From NCBI GenBank assembly GCA_015056625.1, contig SVFY01000024.1:1-46082 (forward strand): DNA of 46,082 nucleotides, given 5' to 3'. Of this stretch, positions 27,068 through 34,305 are shown in pieces. The stretch is from Butyrivibrio sp. (GTDB lineage Bacteria > Bacillota > Clostridia > Lachnospirales > Lachnospiraceae). Every line of letters begins with the position of its first letter. Positions within the stretch are counted from its first letter, which is position 1. Under the pieces are notes generated by a model. That model was not told the DNA's origin and searched no databases. It was given only the letters and a program-made list of their open reading frames with translations. Position numbers and translations under genes: made by a program.

Positions 27068-27745
27068 ATGAGTTTTAAGGATATTCTAAAGAAGTCATTT
27101 TTAGAGAACTACGCCCACACAGAGATGGATTTTAAGACCATCATCATAGCTATTTTAGTGACCTGCGTGATGGCGGTGTACATTTATTACCTTTACAGGA
27201 TCGTAACCAAGAAAAGCTTTTATTCAAAGAGCTTTAACATCTCCCTGGCAGCGCTGGCAGTCATCACAGCAGCCATCATTCTGACAATCCAGACCAGTAT
27301 TGTAGTATCCCTTGGTATGGTTGGTGCACTGTCTATCGTCAGATTTAGGACGGCGATCAAGGAACCAATGGATCTGGTATTTCTGTTCTGGTCAATTTCT
27401 GTCGGCATCATCTGCGGAGCAGGACTTTTTGGACTTGCCATCGTGGCTTCCCTTGCAGTTACAGTTGTGATACTGCTCCTGGACATGATCCCACAGGCCA
27501 AGGCGCCACAGATTCTTCTTGTAAGCTACGAAGACAGTAGTGAAGCAGACTCTGAAATTGAAGAGATCCTCAGGGAGAAAGCCGGACACTGCGAAGAGAA
27601 GTCAAGAACAATCGCAAGTGGCCAGGTAAGCGTCGCCTATGAACTTAGAACTTCCATGGGAAAAGAGCTTTGTGGCAGCCTGTCAAAGATATCCGGAGTA
27701 TCAAGCGTGTCTCTTCTTAAACATGATGGAGAGGTAACATACTAA
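27068..27745 (+). CDS. DUF4956 membrane protein
   Basis: 225 residues. Four hydrophobic segments between about residues 18 and 145, with the well-conserved 'GALSIVRFRTAIKEP' between the second and third, then a soluble C-terminal domain (about 148-225) with a ferredoxin-like alternation of strands and helices. AGGAGG lies 8 bases before the ATG. The family is of unknown function and typically sits beside VTC-domain genes, so it is the natural membrane partner of the polymerase encoded 12 bases upstream. Confidence 0.88.
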   Translation: MSFKDILKKSFLENYAHTEMDFKTIIIAILVTCVMAVYIYYLYRIVTKKSFYSKSFNISLAALAVITAAIILTIQTSIVVSLGMVGALSIVRFRTAIKEPMDLVFLFWSISVGIICGAGLFGLAIVASLAVTVVILLLDMIPQAKAPQILLVSYEDSSEADSEIEEILREKAGHCEEKSRTIASGQVSVAYELRTSMGKELCGSLSKISGVSSVSLLKHDGEVTY

Positions 27746-27759
27746 ACAGGCTATTTTAG

Positions 27760-27768
27760 TGATATAAT
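27760..27768 (+). promoter_or_regulatory. Extended -10 promoter before pgm
   Basis: TGATATAAT is a perfect extended -10. The -35 position (27740-27745, TACTAA) is poor, as allowed for this promoter class. It lies 53 bp before the ATG of the phosphohexomutase. Confidence 0.5.
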
Positions 27769-27771
27769 CAA

Positions 27772-27794
27772 TATGTCCGGGTGATCAGGACATA
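27772..27794 (+). promoter_or_regulatory. Leader hairpin/operator before pgm
   Basis: TATGTCC and GGACATA form 7-bp perfect arms around a 9-base loop, right where transcription from the upstream -10 would begin. It may be an operator or an mRNA 5' stem. Confidence 0.4.
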
Positions 27795-27820
27795 AGTGCA
27801 AATTATTAGGAGGATTGAGC

Positions 27821-29560
27821 ATGAGTGAAGCAACAAAGCAGTTTGAGTATTGGTTAAATGACGACTATTTTGACCAGGAGACAAAGGACGAGCTTCTTGC
27901 CATCAGAAACAATGAGGCAGAGGTTGAGGATCGTTTCTATAGAGAGCTTGAGTTTGGTACTGGAGGACTTCGCGGCGTTATCGGCGCAGGTACCAACAGG
28001 ATGAACAAATATACAGTTCGTAAGGCAACACAGGGTCTTGCTAATTACATCAAGAAGAATGGCGGTCCAGACGCAGCAAAGATGGGCGTTGCCATTTCCT
28101 ATGACTGCAGAAAGTTTTCACCAGAGTTTGCCGATGAGACAGCTCTTTGCCTTGCAGCTAACGGCATCAAGGCTTACGTTTCCGATATCCTTCGCCCCAC
28201 ACCAGAGCTTTCTTTTGCTCTTAGGGAATTTGGATGTATTGCAGGCGTTATGGTAACTGCTTCTCACAACCCTCCAGAATATAACGGCTACAAGGTTTAC
28301 TGGCAGGACGGTGCCCAGGTTACACCACCTCACGACACCGGCATCATCAGCGAAGTTGTGGCAATAACTGACTATCACGAAGTTAAGACCATGTCAAAAG
28401 AGGACGCCATCGCCCAGGGCCTCTATGTGAGCTTTGGTCAGGAGATCGACGACAAGTACATGGTTGAGCTTAAAAAGCAGATCATCCACAAGGATGTTAT
28501 CGACGAGATGGCTGATAAGTTCACCATCGTTTACACACCTTTCCACGGAACAGGTAATCTTCCTGTAAGGCGTGTCCTCAAGGAGCTTGGCTTTAAGAAC
28601 GTGTTCGTTGTTCCTGAGCAGGAAGAGCCAGATCCTGAGTTCACAACTCTTGATTATCCTAACCCTGAGGATCCCAAGGCCTTTGAGCTTGCTCTTAAGT
28701 TGGCAAAAGAAAAGGATGCAGACATCGTACTTGCAACCGACCCTGATGCTGACAGACTTGGAATCTATGCAAAAGACCTTAAGACCGGAGAGTATGTGCC
28801 ATTTACAGGTAACATGTCCGGAATGCTGATCGGTGAGTACATCTTAAGAGAGCGCAAGGCTACAGGCACAATGCCAGAGAGACCTGCTTTCGTTACAACC
28901 ATCGTTACAACAAACATGGCTAAGGCTGTTGCTGATGCTTATGGTCTTCACTATATCGAAGTTCTCACTGGATTTAAGTACATCGGCGAGCAGATCAAGC
29001 TCTTCGAGGAGAACGGCCAGTCCTACAACTACGTATTTGGCCTTGAGGAGTCCTATGGATGTCTTGCAGGAACCCACGCAAGAGACAAGGACGCCGTTGT
29101 AGCAGTTATGATGCTCTGTGAGCTTGCTGCTTTCTACAAGAAGCAGGGCAAGAGCGTTTGGGATGCAATGATCGACATCTACGAGAAATACGGCTACTAC
29201 AAGGAAGGCCAGTACTCCATCACCATGAAGGGCAAGGAAGGCGCTGAGCAGATCGCAGCTCTTATGGACAGACTCCGCAGCAATCCTCCTAAGGAAGTTG
29301 GTGCTTGGAAGGTAGAGGAGTTCAGGGATTACAAGACCGGTAAGACTGTGAATATGGCTACTGGAGCAGAGGGAACCACAGGACTTCCTGTATCAAATGT
29401 TCTTTACTTTGCCCTGGATAACGACGCATGGTGCTGCGCAAGACCTTCAGGAACAGAGCCTAAGATCAAGTTCTACATGGGCGTTAAAGGAAAAGATCTC
29501 GCTGACGCAGCTAAATTACAGGATGAGCTTACTGCTGCTGTTAAGGCTATCGTAGGCTAA
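27821..29560 (+). CDS. pgm: Phosphohexomutase (phosphoglucomutase/phosphomannomutase)
   Basis: 579 residues from the ATG at 27821, seven bases after AGGAGG; an in-frame TTG at 27815 is too close to that site. Alpha-D-phosphohexomutase signatures are complete: catalytic 'TASHNPPEYNGYKV' with S148, metal loop DPDADR (307-312), sugar-binding 'GLEESYG', and phosphate loop 'RPSGTEPKIKFYM'. It interconverts glucose-6-phosphate (or mannose-6-phosphate) and the 1-phosphate, supplying rfbA with glucose-1-phosphate. The long form of about 580 residues matches PgcA-type enzymes of Firmicutes. It has its own promoter, so it can be expressed apart from the CotH/VTC genes. Confidence 0.96.
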   Translation: MSEATKQFEYWLNDDYFDQETKDELLAIRNNEAEVEDRFYRELEFGTGGLRGVIGAGTNRMNKYTVRKATQGLANYIKKNGGPDAAKMGVAISYDCRKFSPEFADETALCLAANGIKAYVSDILRPTPELSFALREFGCIAGVMVTASHNPPEYNGYKVYWQDGAQVTPPHDTGIISEVVAITDYHEVKTMSKEDAIAQGLYVSFGQEIDDKYMVELKKQIIHKDVIDEMADKFTIVYTPFHGTGNLPVRRVLKELGFKNVFVVPEQEEPDPEFTTLDYPNPEDPKAFELALKLAKEKDADIVLATDPDADRLGIYAKDLKTGEYVPFTGNMSGMLIGEYILRERKATGTMPERPAFVTTIVTTNMAKAVADAYGLHYIEVLTGFKYIGEQIKLFEENGQSYNYVFGLEESYGCLAGTHARDKDAVVAVMMLCELAAFYKKQGKSVWDAMIDIYEKYGYYKEGQYSITMKGKEGAEQIAALMDRLRSNPPKEVGAWKVEEFRDYKTGKTVNMATGAEGTTGLPVSNVLYFALDNDAWCCARPSGTEPKIKFYMGVKGKDLADAAKLQDELTAAVKAIVG

Positions 29561-29574
29561 GAAGACCTGGACGT

Positions 29575-29602
29575 GTTCCGGCGAGCGGAGCGAGAGCAGA
29601 AA
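29575..29602. repeat. REP-like palindromic element, copy 2
   Basis: GTTCCGGCGAGCG followed by GAGCGAGAGCAGAA; close to the copy at 9241-9268. It is directly followed by arms AAATTCC and GGAATTT (29600-29624), making a second small hairpin ahead of the glycosyltransferase start. Confidence 0.55.
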
Positions 29603-29626
29603 TTCCTTATATAAGGCGGAATTTTT

Positions 29627-31258
29627 ATGAGCATATTGAATGCGGTTTCTAAAACAATTGCATACGCAAGGCGCAATGGTTATAGGGCCGCATTTTTTGC
29701 TGCCCTTGAAAGGGTGCAGCTTGACCGCAGGGACAAGTATACCTTTGTGCCACTTACAGAAACAGTTATCAAAGAGCAGAAGCAGGAGTATAAGCTCCTG
29801 GCAGAATCGGGGTGCCTGCTGCGTTTCAGCATTGTGGTGCCTCTTTTTAATACCCCGGAAAAGTATCTGCGGGAGATGATCGAGTCTGTTATTGATCAGA
29901 CCTATGGGAACTGGGAGCTGGTGCTGTGCGATGCTTCGCCAGCGGATGGTGGTGCTGGGACTGCTGGAGGTTCTGAGAACTCTGCAAGTGCAGCAGGTTC
30001 TTTGCTGAAAGGCGAATCCGCTGTTGGCAGGATCATCGCAGAATATTCCCTGGCAGACCCCAGGATCAAGTATATAAGACTTGAGAAAAATGGCGGAATT
30101 TCAGAGAACACCAACCCTGGCATTGAGAAGGCTACAGGCGACTACGTTGGACTTCTTGACCACGATGATGTGCTTACGCCTGATGCCCTATATGAGATGA
30201 GCCGTGTGATCCGAAAGAGCATGCAGGTAAATAAGCTTGTGAAGTTTAAGGATTGCCCGCTACGTCTCATCTATTCCGATGAGGATAAGTTTGATGATAA
30301 GAAGGGCAGGTACTATGAGTGCCACAAGAAGCCTTCTTTTAATATGGATTATCTCTTTTCCAACAACTATATCTGCCACTTCACCATGCTTAGGGCAGAT
30401 GTGATAAAAAGGCTGAAACTAAGGGGCGAATACGATGGCGCTCAGGACTATGACCTGTTTCTTCGGGCCTGCGCTGAGGCCTGCCTTTCCATGCCTCTTG
30501 CAGAGGATCAGATAAAGCACATCGACAAAGTGCTGTACCACTGGAGATGCCATCAGGGCTCAACTGCAGCTAATCCTGCCAGCAAGTCCTACGCCTACGA
30601 GGCTGGCCGTAAGGCCCTTCAGGACCTGGCAGACAGATATGGCATTAAGGCCAAGGCAGAGCATCTTAAGCATGTGGGATTCTACAGGTTGGAATATGAG
30701 GGGCTTGCTACACCAGGTGCAGGTGATGGTGTAAGTGCTGTAGGTGCAGACGGCAGATTTGATGCCTCGAAGGTTGAAGCTAGTGCTGATGGTGGTATCG
30801 ATACATTTTTCAGATCACGCCCAGACATAGGTTGCGTCGGCGGCAAGATCCTTGATAAGAAAAACAGGATCTGCGGCGGAATGTACAGAAAAGACGGAAG
30901 CCTTGTATACGCCGGCCTTCCGGAAGGCTTTAGCGGCGGCCTGCAACATAGGGCAGTACTGCAGCAGGACGCCTACGCAGTAGATATCAGATGCATCGTA
31001 GTTAGAAGCGACCTTGTGCAAATTTTTGAAGATGTTACCGGCATGAAATACGTAGATTCTTTGCGAAGAAGTGGCGCTGGCGACATTCATGACAGTTTAG
31101 GTTCGGCTCAAAATGAATCTGCCGGGGCTGATAGTGGAATCTGGAATCTGCCCCAGGAGGAAGTGGTGCGCCTGTCACTTAAGTTCGCAGCTGAAGTCCG
31201 GGGGCGCGGCCTTAGGATCATGTGGGATCCTCAGACCCATGTCAGACTTCGCAAATAA
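29627..31258 (+). CDS. GT2 glycosyltransferase with a decayed second GT2 domain
   Basis: 543 residues. A GT2 domain spans about 63-345 ('FSIVVPLFNTPEKYLREMIE', 'LLDHDDVL', 'GAQDYDLFLR'). It contains a Gly/Ala/Ser-rich insert near residues 103-130 not seen in its paralogues. A second low-complexity linker (about 362-390) leads to a fragment that matches only the C-terminal half of a second GT2 domain ('RPDIGCVGGKILDKKNRICG'), lacking the nucleotide-binding start. The plan therefore resembles the tandem GT2 protein at 17.5 kb after internal deletion. The final residues and stop codon lie inside the first 38-bp box of the second array. AAGGCGG precedes the ATG. Confidence 0.88.
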   Translation: MSILNAVSKTIAYARRNGYRAAFFAALERVQLDRRDKYTFVPLTETVIKEQKQEYKLLAESGCLLRFSIVVPLFNTPEKYLREMIESVIDQTYGNWELVLCDASPADGGAGTAGGSENSASAAGSLLKGESAVGRIIAEYSLADPRIKYIRLEKNGGISENTNPGIEKATGDYVGLLDHDDVLTPDALYEMSRVIRKSMQVNKLVKFKDCPLRLIYSDEDKFDDKKGRYYECHKKPSFNMDYLFSNNYICHFTMLRADVIKRLKLRGEYDGAQDYDLFLRACAEACLSMPLAEDQIKHIDKVLYHWRCHQGSTAANPASKSYAYEAGRKALQDLADRYGIKAKAEHLKHVGFYRLEYEGLATPGAGDGVSAVGADGRFDASKVEASADGGIDTFFRSRPDIGCVGGKILDKKNRICGGMYRKDGSLVYAGLPEGFSGGLQHRAVLQQDAYAVDIRCIVVRSDLVQIFEDVTGMKYVDSLRRSGAGDIHDSLGSAQNESAGADSGIWNLPQEEVVRLSLKFAAEVRGRGLRIMWDPQTHVRLRK

Positions 31259-31386
31259 GCTGTATAGCTAAGAAAAAACAGCTGCTATTTTTGAAAACCC
31301 ATGTCGATCAGGCTAAAAGAGCTGATTTGCTAAGAAAATTGCTCTAAAACCCATGTCAAACTGGGGAAAATACTACATTTGCAAAA
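31235..31386. repeat. Second array: three 38-bp boxes, first one overlapping a CDS end
   Basis: Boxes start at 31235, 31297 and 31349, spacings 62 and 52, the same rhythm as at 17145. Internal structure is identical: ACCCATGTC, 21 bases, TTGCTAAG or variant. The first box encodes the last eight codons and stop of the upstream glycosyltransferase. Direct orientation relative to the array 14 kb upstream. The rest of the gap to 31493 holds only AT-rich sequence and a ribosome site. Confidence 0.82.
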
Positions 31387-31493
31387 ATCTTGCCAAAAAC
31401 TTGCGAATGACGGCGGATTTTCATCGGAAGCCTACTGTCAAATATTTGATTAAAACAAAATCCTCCCAAGGACAGCGAAGAGAGGTTAGATAC

Positions 31494-32564
31494 ATGCCAA
31501 GAGTTACAGTAATAATCCCCAACTACAACGGGAAAAAGTACATAGATGATTGCTTAAGGTCCCTTAAAAAGCAGACCTTCTGCGACCTTGATGTGATTGT
31601 TGTTGATAACGGCTCAACAGACGGCAGCTGTGAGTTTGTAAGAGATAAGTGGTGCGCAGAGAACCCGCCAGTCGGCAGCGGCGCGGGCACCGCAAGTACA
31701 GTTGACAGCAAGATCAGCAAGAACGCTGCGCACTTCAAGGTTGAGCTTATTGCATTGCCCGAAAACACAGGCTTTGCCAATGCGGTGAATGTAGGCATTG
31801 AATCCTCAGCTGTTGTAAATGGCGAAGAGGAGCCCAGCGAGTACATCTTCCTGCTTAATAACGATGCATTCTGCGACGAGGAAGCTATTGAGAGACTTGT
31901 GCATGTCATGGACAAGAAAAAGAAATTGTTCTCAGCCCAGGCCAAGATGCTCCAGACAAAAGAGCCTCACAACATCGATGACTGCGGAGATCTGTATTGC
32001 GCTCTGGGATGGGCATTCACCCCAGGGAAGGATGCGGACAACAGGAAGTTCAACCGCCGAGAGCCCATAACCAGCGCCTGCGCAGGAGCAGCTATTTATA
32101 GAAGAGAGTATTTTGAAGAGGTAGGCCTTTTCGACAAGGAGCACTTCGCCTATCTTGAGGATGTGGACCTTGGCTACAGAGCCCGTCTTAAGGGCTATGC
32201 TAACGTCATGGAACCAACTGCCATCGTTTACCACGCAGGCAGCGCCACCAGCGGCTCCCGTTATAACGCCTTCAAAGTTGAGCTCACCGCAGCAAACAAC
32301 CTCTTCCTTATATACAAGAACATGCCAGGCCTGCAGATCCTAATAAATCTGCCGCTGATCATCATCGGCATCCTGGTGAAGCACGCTTTCTACACGAAAC
32401 ACGGCCTTGGCAGAGCTCACCTGAAGGGCCTCCGTAACGGCTTTAAGAAGATTGCCAAGTTCCCAGACCACAGAGTAAAGTTCAGAGGCCGCGAGATTCT
32501 TTCCGCTCTGCGCCTTCAGATTGAACTCTGGGTCAACTGTGCAAGGCGTGCACTTTCTGTATAA
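31494..32564 (+). CDS. GT2 glycosyltransferase, WbbL/rhamnosyltransferase-like
   Basis: 356 residues from the ATG at 31494, preceded by AGAGAGG; an in-frame ATG at 31353 would put the N-terminus inside the repeat array and is unlikely. GT2 features: 'VTVIIPNYNGKKYIDDCL', 'VVDNGSTDGS', 'FLLNNDAF', and 'FAYLEDVDLGYRARLKGY', the last typical of WbbL-type rhamnosyltransferases. An Ala/Gly/Ser-rich stretch near residues 60-75 interrupts the fold, as in the GT2 gene just upstream. Its C-terminal region has a hydrophobic helix (about 280-300) that may touch the membrane. It probably adds an early rhamnose from dTDP-rhamnose, though donor specificity cannot be proven from sequence. Confidence 0.88.
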   Translation: MPRVTVIIPNYNGKKYIDDCLRSLKKQTFCDLDVIVVDNGSTDGSCEFVRDKWCAENPPVGSGAGTASTVDSKISKNAAHFKVELIALPENTGFANAVNVGIESSAVVNGEEEPSEYIFLLNNDAFCDEEAIERLVHVMDKKKKLFSAQAKMLQTKEPHNIDDCGDLYCALGWAFTPGKDADNRKFNRREPITSACAGAAIYRREYFEEVGLFDKEHFAYLEDVDLGYRARLKGYANVMEPTAIVYHAGSATSGSRYNAFKVELTAANNLFLIYKNMPGLQILINLPLIIIGILVKHAFYTKHGLGRAHLKGLRNGFKKIAKFPDHRVKFRGREILSALRLQIELWVNCARRALSV

Positions 32565-32669
32565 AATTGCACAAATAAATCAATAACCAGAAATTTCTAC
32601 TGGTATAAACACTATATTTGCCCATATAGAAAATATAGTATACAATATTTATGGTATTGGGACTATCTG

Positions 32670-32850
32670 TCCGGTTCGACGGGTGGCGCAGTAAATATGC
32701 ACAAGCTTTTGCGATTTTTAAACCACGAAGTCGAGACCAATGGATCAGGAGTGCCAATGCACGAGTGATTCATGCTATGGGCTCGATGGAGTGCTTGGTT
32801 TAACATGAGCAAAAATTGCGCATATTTACTGCGCCACCCGTCGAACCGGA
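32670..32850. repeat. 181-nt fold-back element with perfect 31-bp arms
   Basis: Bases 32670-32700 are the exact reverse complement of 32820-32850 (31 of 31). Inside, further matching segments continue the stem: TTTTGC/GCAAAA, TTAAACCA/TGGTTTAA, TCGAG/CTCGA, ATGGATCA/TGATTCAT, with an apical GTGC-CAAT-GCAC hairpin. It fills most of the 316-base gap before the sugar transferase gene; bases 32565-32669 are AT-rich with no clear signal. No open frame, no T-run, and no obvious target duplication. It could be a MITE or a structured leader RNA. Confidence 0.85.
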
Positions 32851-32880
32851 GGGGTAGCCTATATATATAAGGGTAACATT

Positions 32881-34287
32881 GTGATAAAGGATAATCAGGT
32901 ACATCTGAATAGGGCACACGTCATCGTGGACGGGCTACTTGTAGCTGGTTCTTATGCGTTGTCTTATTATCTCAAATTTGAATCTATATTTGCTGATAAA
33001 GTGCCAGTTGGACGTCTTTCAACGGAGGTCTATTTTTCGGCACTTTATTTTTTGGTACCCTGTTATCTTTTTCTGTATTATATGGTGCAGCTCTACACCT
33101 CAAGAAGGGCGCTGCGTCTCTGGGATGAGTTTGTGGATATAGTCCAGGCCAACATCATGGGCGTCATTGGGTTCCTGGTTGTTTTGTACATGGTCCACCA
33201 GTCCAACTTCTCCCGAAAGATGATCTTCATCTTTTTTATAACTAACATTACACTGACCACCATAGCCCACTGGCTGCTGCGGAAGTTCCTGCGGTTTATC
33301 AGGAAAAAGGGCTATAACATCAAGCACATTCTGCTGGTGGGATATTCAAGAGCTGCAGAGGCTTATATCAGCAGGATCCTTGAGAACCCTCAGTGGGGAT
33401 ATGAGATTGCAGGCGTTCTTGATGACTTTGTGCCCATCGATACCAAGTACCATGGGGTCAGGGTCATTGGCAAGATAGATGAGCTCAACAACTACCTTGA
33501 GAACAATAATTACGACGAGATCACCATCACACTGCCTTTGGATGATTACGACAGGCTTGAGGTGCTGGTGGCAGAGTGTGAAAAGTCCGGCGTCCACACC
33601 AAGTTCATTCCGGACTACTCGTCTCTTTTCCCAAGTAATCCATATACAGAGGATGTGCAGGGAATTCCTGTTATCAACATCAGATATGTGCCGCTTACCA
33701 ATTCCATGAACAAGCTGGCTAAGAGGATCGTTGATATAGTGGGATCTCTTTTCGCCATCATTCTGTTCTCGCCTATCATGTTGATCGCGGCAATTGCCAT
33801 CAAGGCAACCAGCGAGGGGCCTATCATCTACAAGCAGGAGCGCATCGGCCTGAACGGCGTTCCTTTCAATATGTACAAGTTCAGGACCATGAAGCTTCAG
33901 AGCGAGGCTGAGGAAAAGAAAGGCTGGACCACCAAGGGGGATCCAAGAGTTACCAAGATCGGCGGACTTCTCAGGAAGACCAGCATCGACGAGATGCCTC
34001 AGTTCTTCAATATTTTCATTGGCCAGATGAGCCTTGTGGGACCGCGCCCGGAGAGGCCTCAGTTCGTTGAGAAGTTCAAAGAGCAGATCCCAAGGTACAT
34101 GGTCAAGCACCAGGTTCGTCCGGGACTTACAGGATGGGCCCAGATCAATGGATATCGTGGGGATACATCCATTAGAAAGCGCATTGACTACGATATTTAC
34201 TACATCGAGAACTGGAGCATGATCTTTGATTTTAAGATAATGCTTGGAACCATCAGACATGGTTTCATTAATAAGAATGCTTATTGA
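32881..34287 (+). CDS. Polyprenyl-phosphate sugar-1-phosphate transferase (initiating enzyme)
   Basis: 468 residues starting at GTG, with AAGGG seven bases upstream. Four or five membrane helices in the first 145 residues, a Rossmann-like CoA-binding middle (about 150-265, 'LLVGYSRAAEAY'), then a bacterial sugar transferase domain (PF02397, about 275-468): a membrane hairpin 'KRIVDIVGSLFAIILFSP', 'YKFRTMK', 'RKTSIDEMPQFFN', 'SLVGPRPERP', 'VRPGLTGWAQINGY'. These are the features of WcaJ/WbaP-type enzymes that load the first sugar-phosphate onto undecaprenyl phosphate. It would start the polysaccharide assembled by the GT2 enzymes and exported by the ABC transporter. The 181-nt fold-back precedes it. 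Confidence 0.95.
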   Translation: MIKDNQVHLNRAHVIVDGLLVAGSYALSYYLKFESIFADKVPVGRLSTEVYFSALYFLVPCYLFLYYMVQLYTSRRALRLWDEFVDIVQANIMGVIGFLVVLYMVHQSNFSRKMIFIFFITNITLTTIAHWLLRKFLRFIRKKGYNIKHILLVGYSRAAEAYISRILENPQWGYEIAGVLDDFVPIDTKYHGVRVIGKIDELNNYLENNNYDEITITLPLDDYDRLEVLVAECEKSGVHTKFIPDYSSLFPSNPYTEDVQGIPVINIRYVPLTNSMNKLAKRIVDIVGSLFAIILFSPIMLIAAIAIKATSEGPIIYKQERIGLNGVPFNMYKFRTMKLQSEAEEKKGWTTKGDPRVTKIGGLLRKTSIDEMPQFFNIFIGQMSLVGPRPERPQFVEKFKEQIPRYMVKHQVRPGLTGWAQINGYRGDTSIRKRIDYDIYYIENWSMIFDFKIMLGTIRHGFINKNAY

Positions 34288-34305
34288 TTTTTTAGGGGAG
34301 ACAGG

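Noticed and set aside
31353..31493. Longer N-terminus for the WbbL-like glycosyltransferase
   Set aside because: The extra 47 residues derive from the box array and AT-rich spacer; GT2 proteins of this type start right at the 'VTVIIPNYN' strand, and a ribosome site precedes the 31494 ATG.
32670..32850. Rho-independent terminator
   Set aside because: The stem is far longer than a terminator's and is followed by GGGGTAGCC, not a T-run.
33346..34260. 304-residue minus-strand frame opposite the sugar transferase
   Set aside because: The plus strand encodes a complete PF02397 domain; the antisense frame is compositional.
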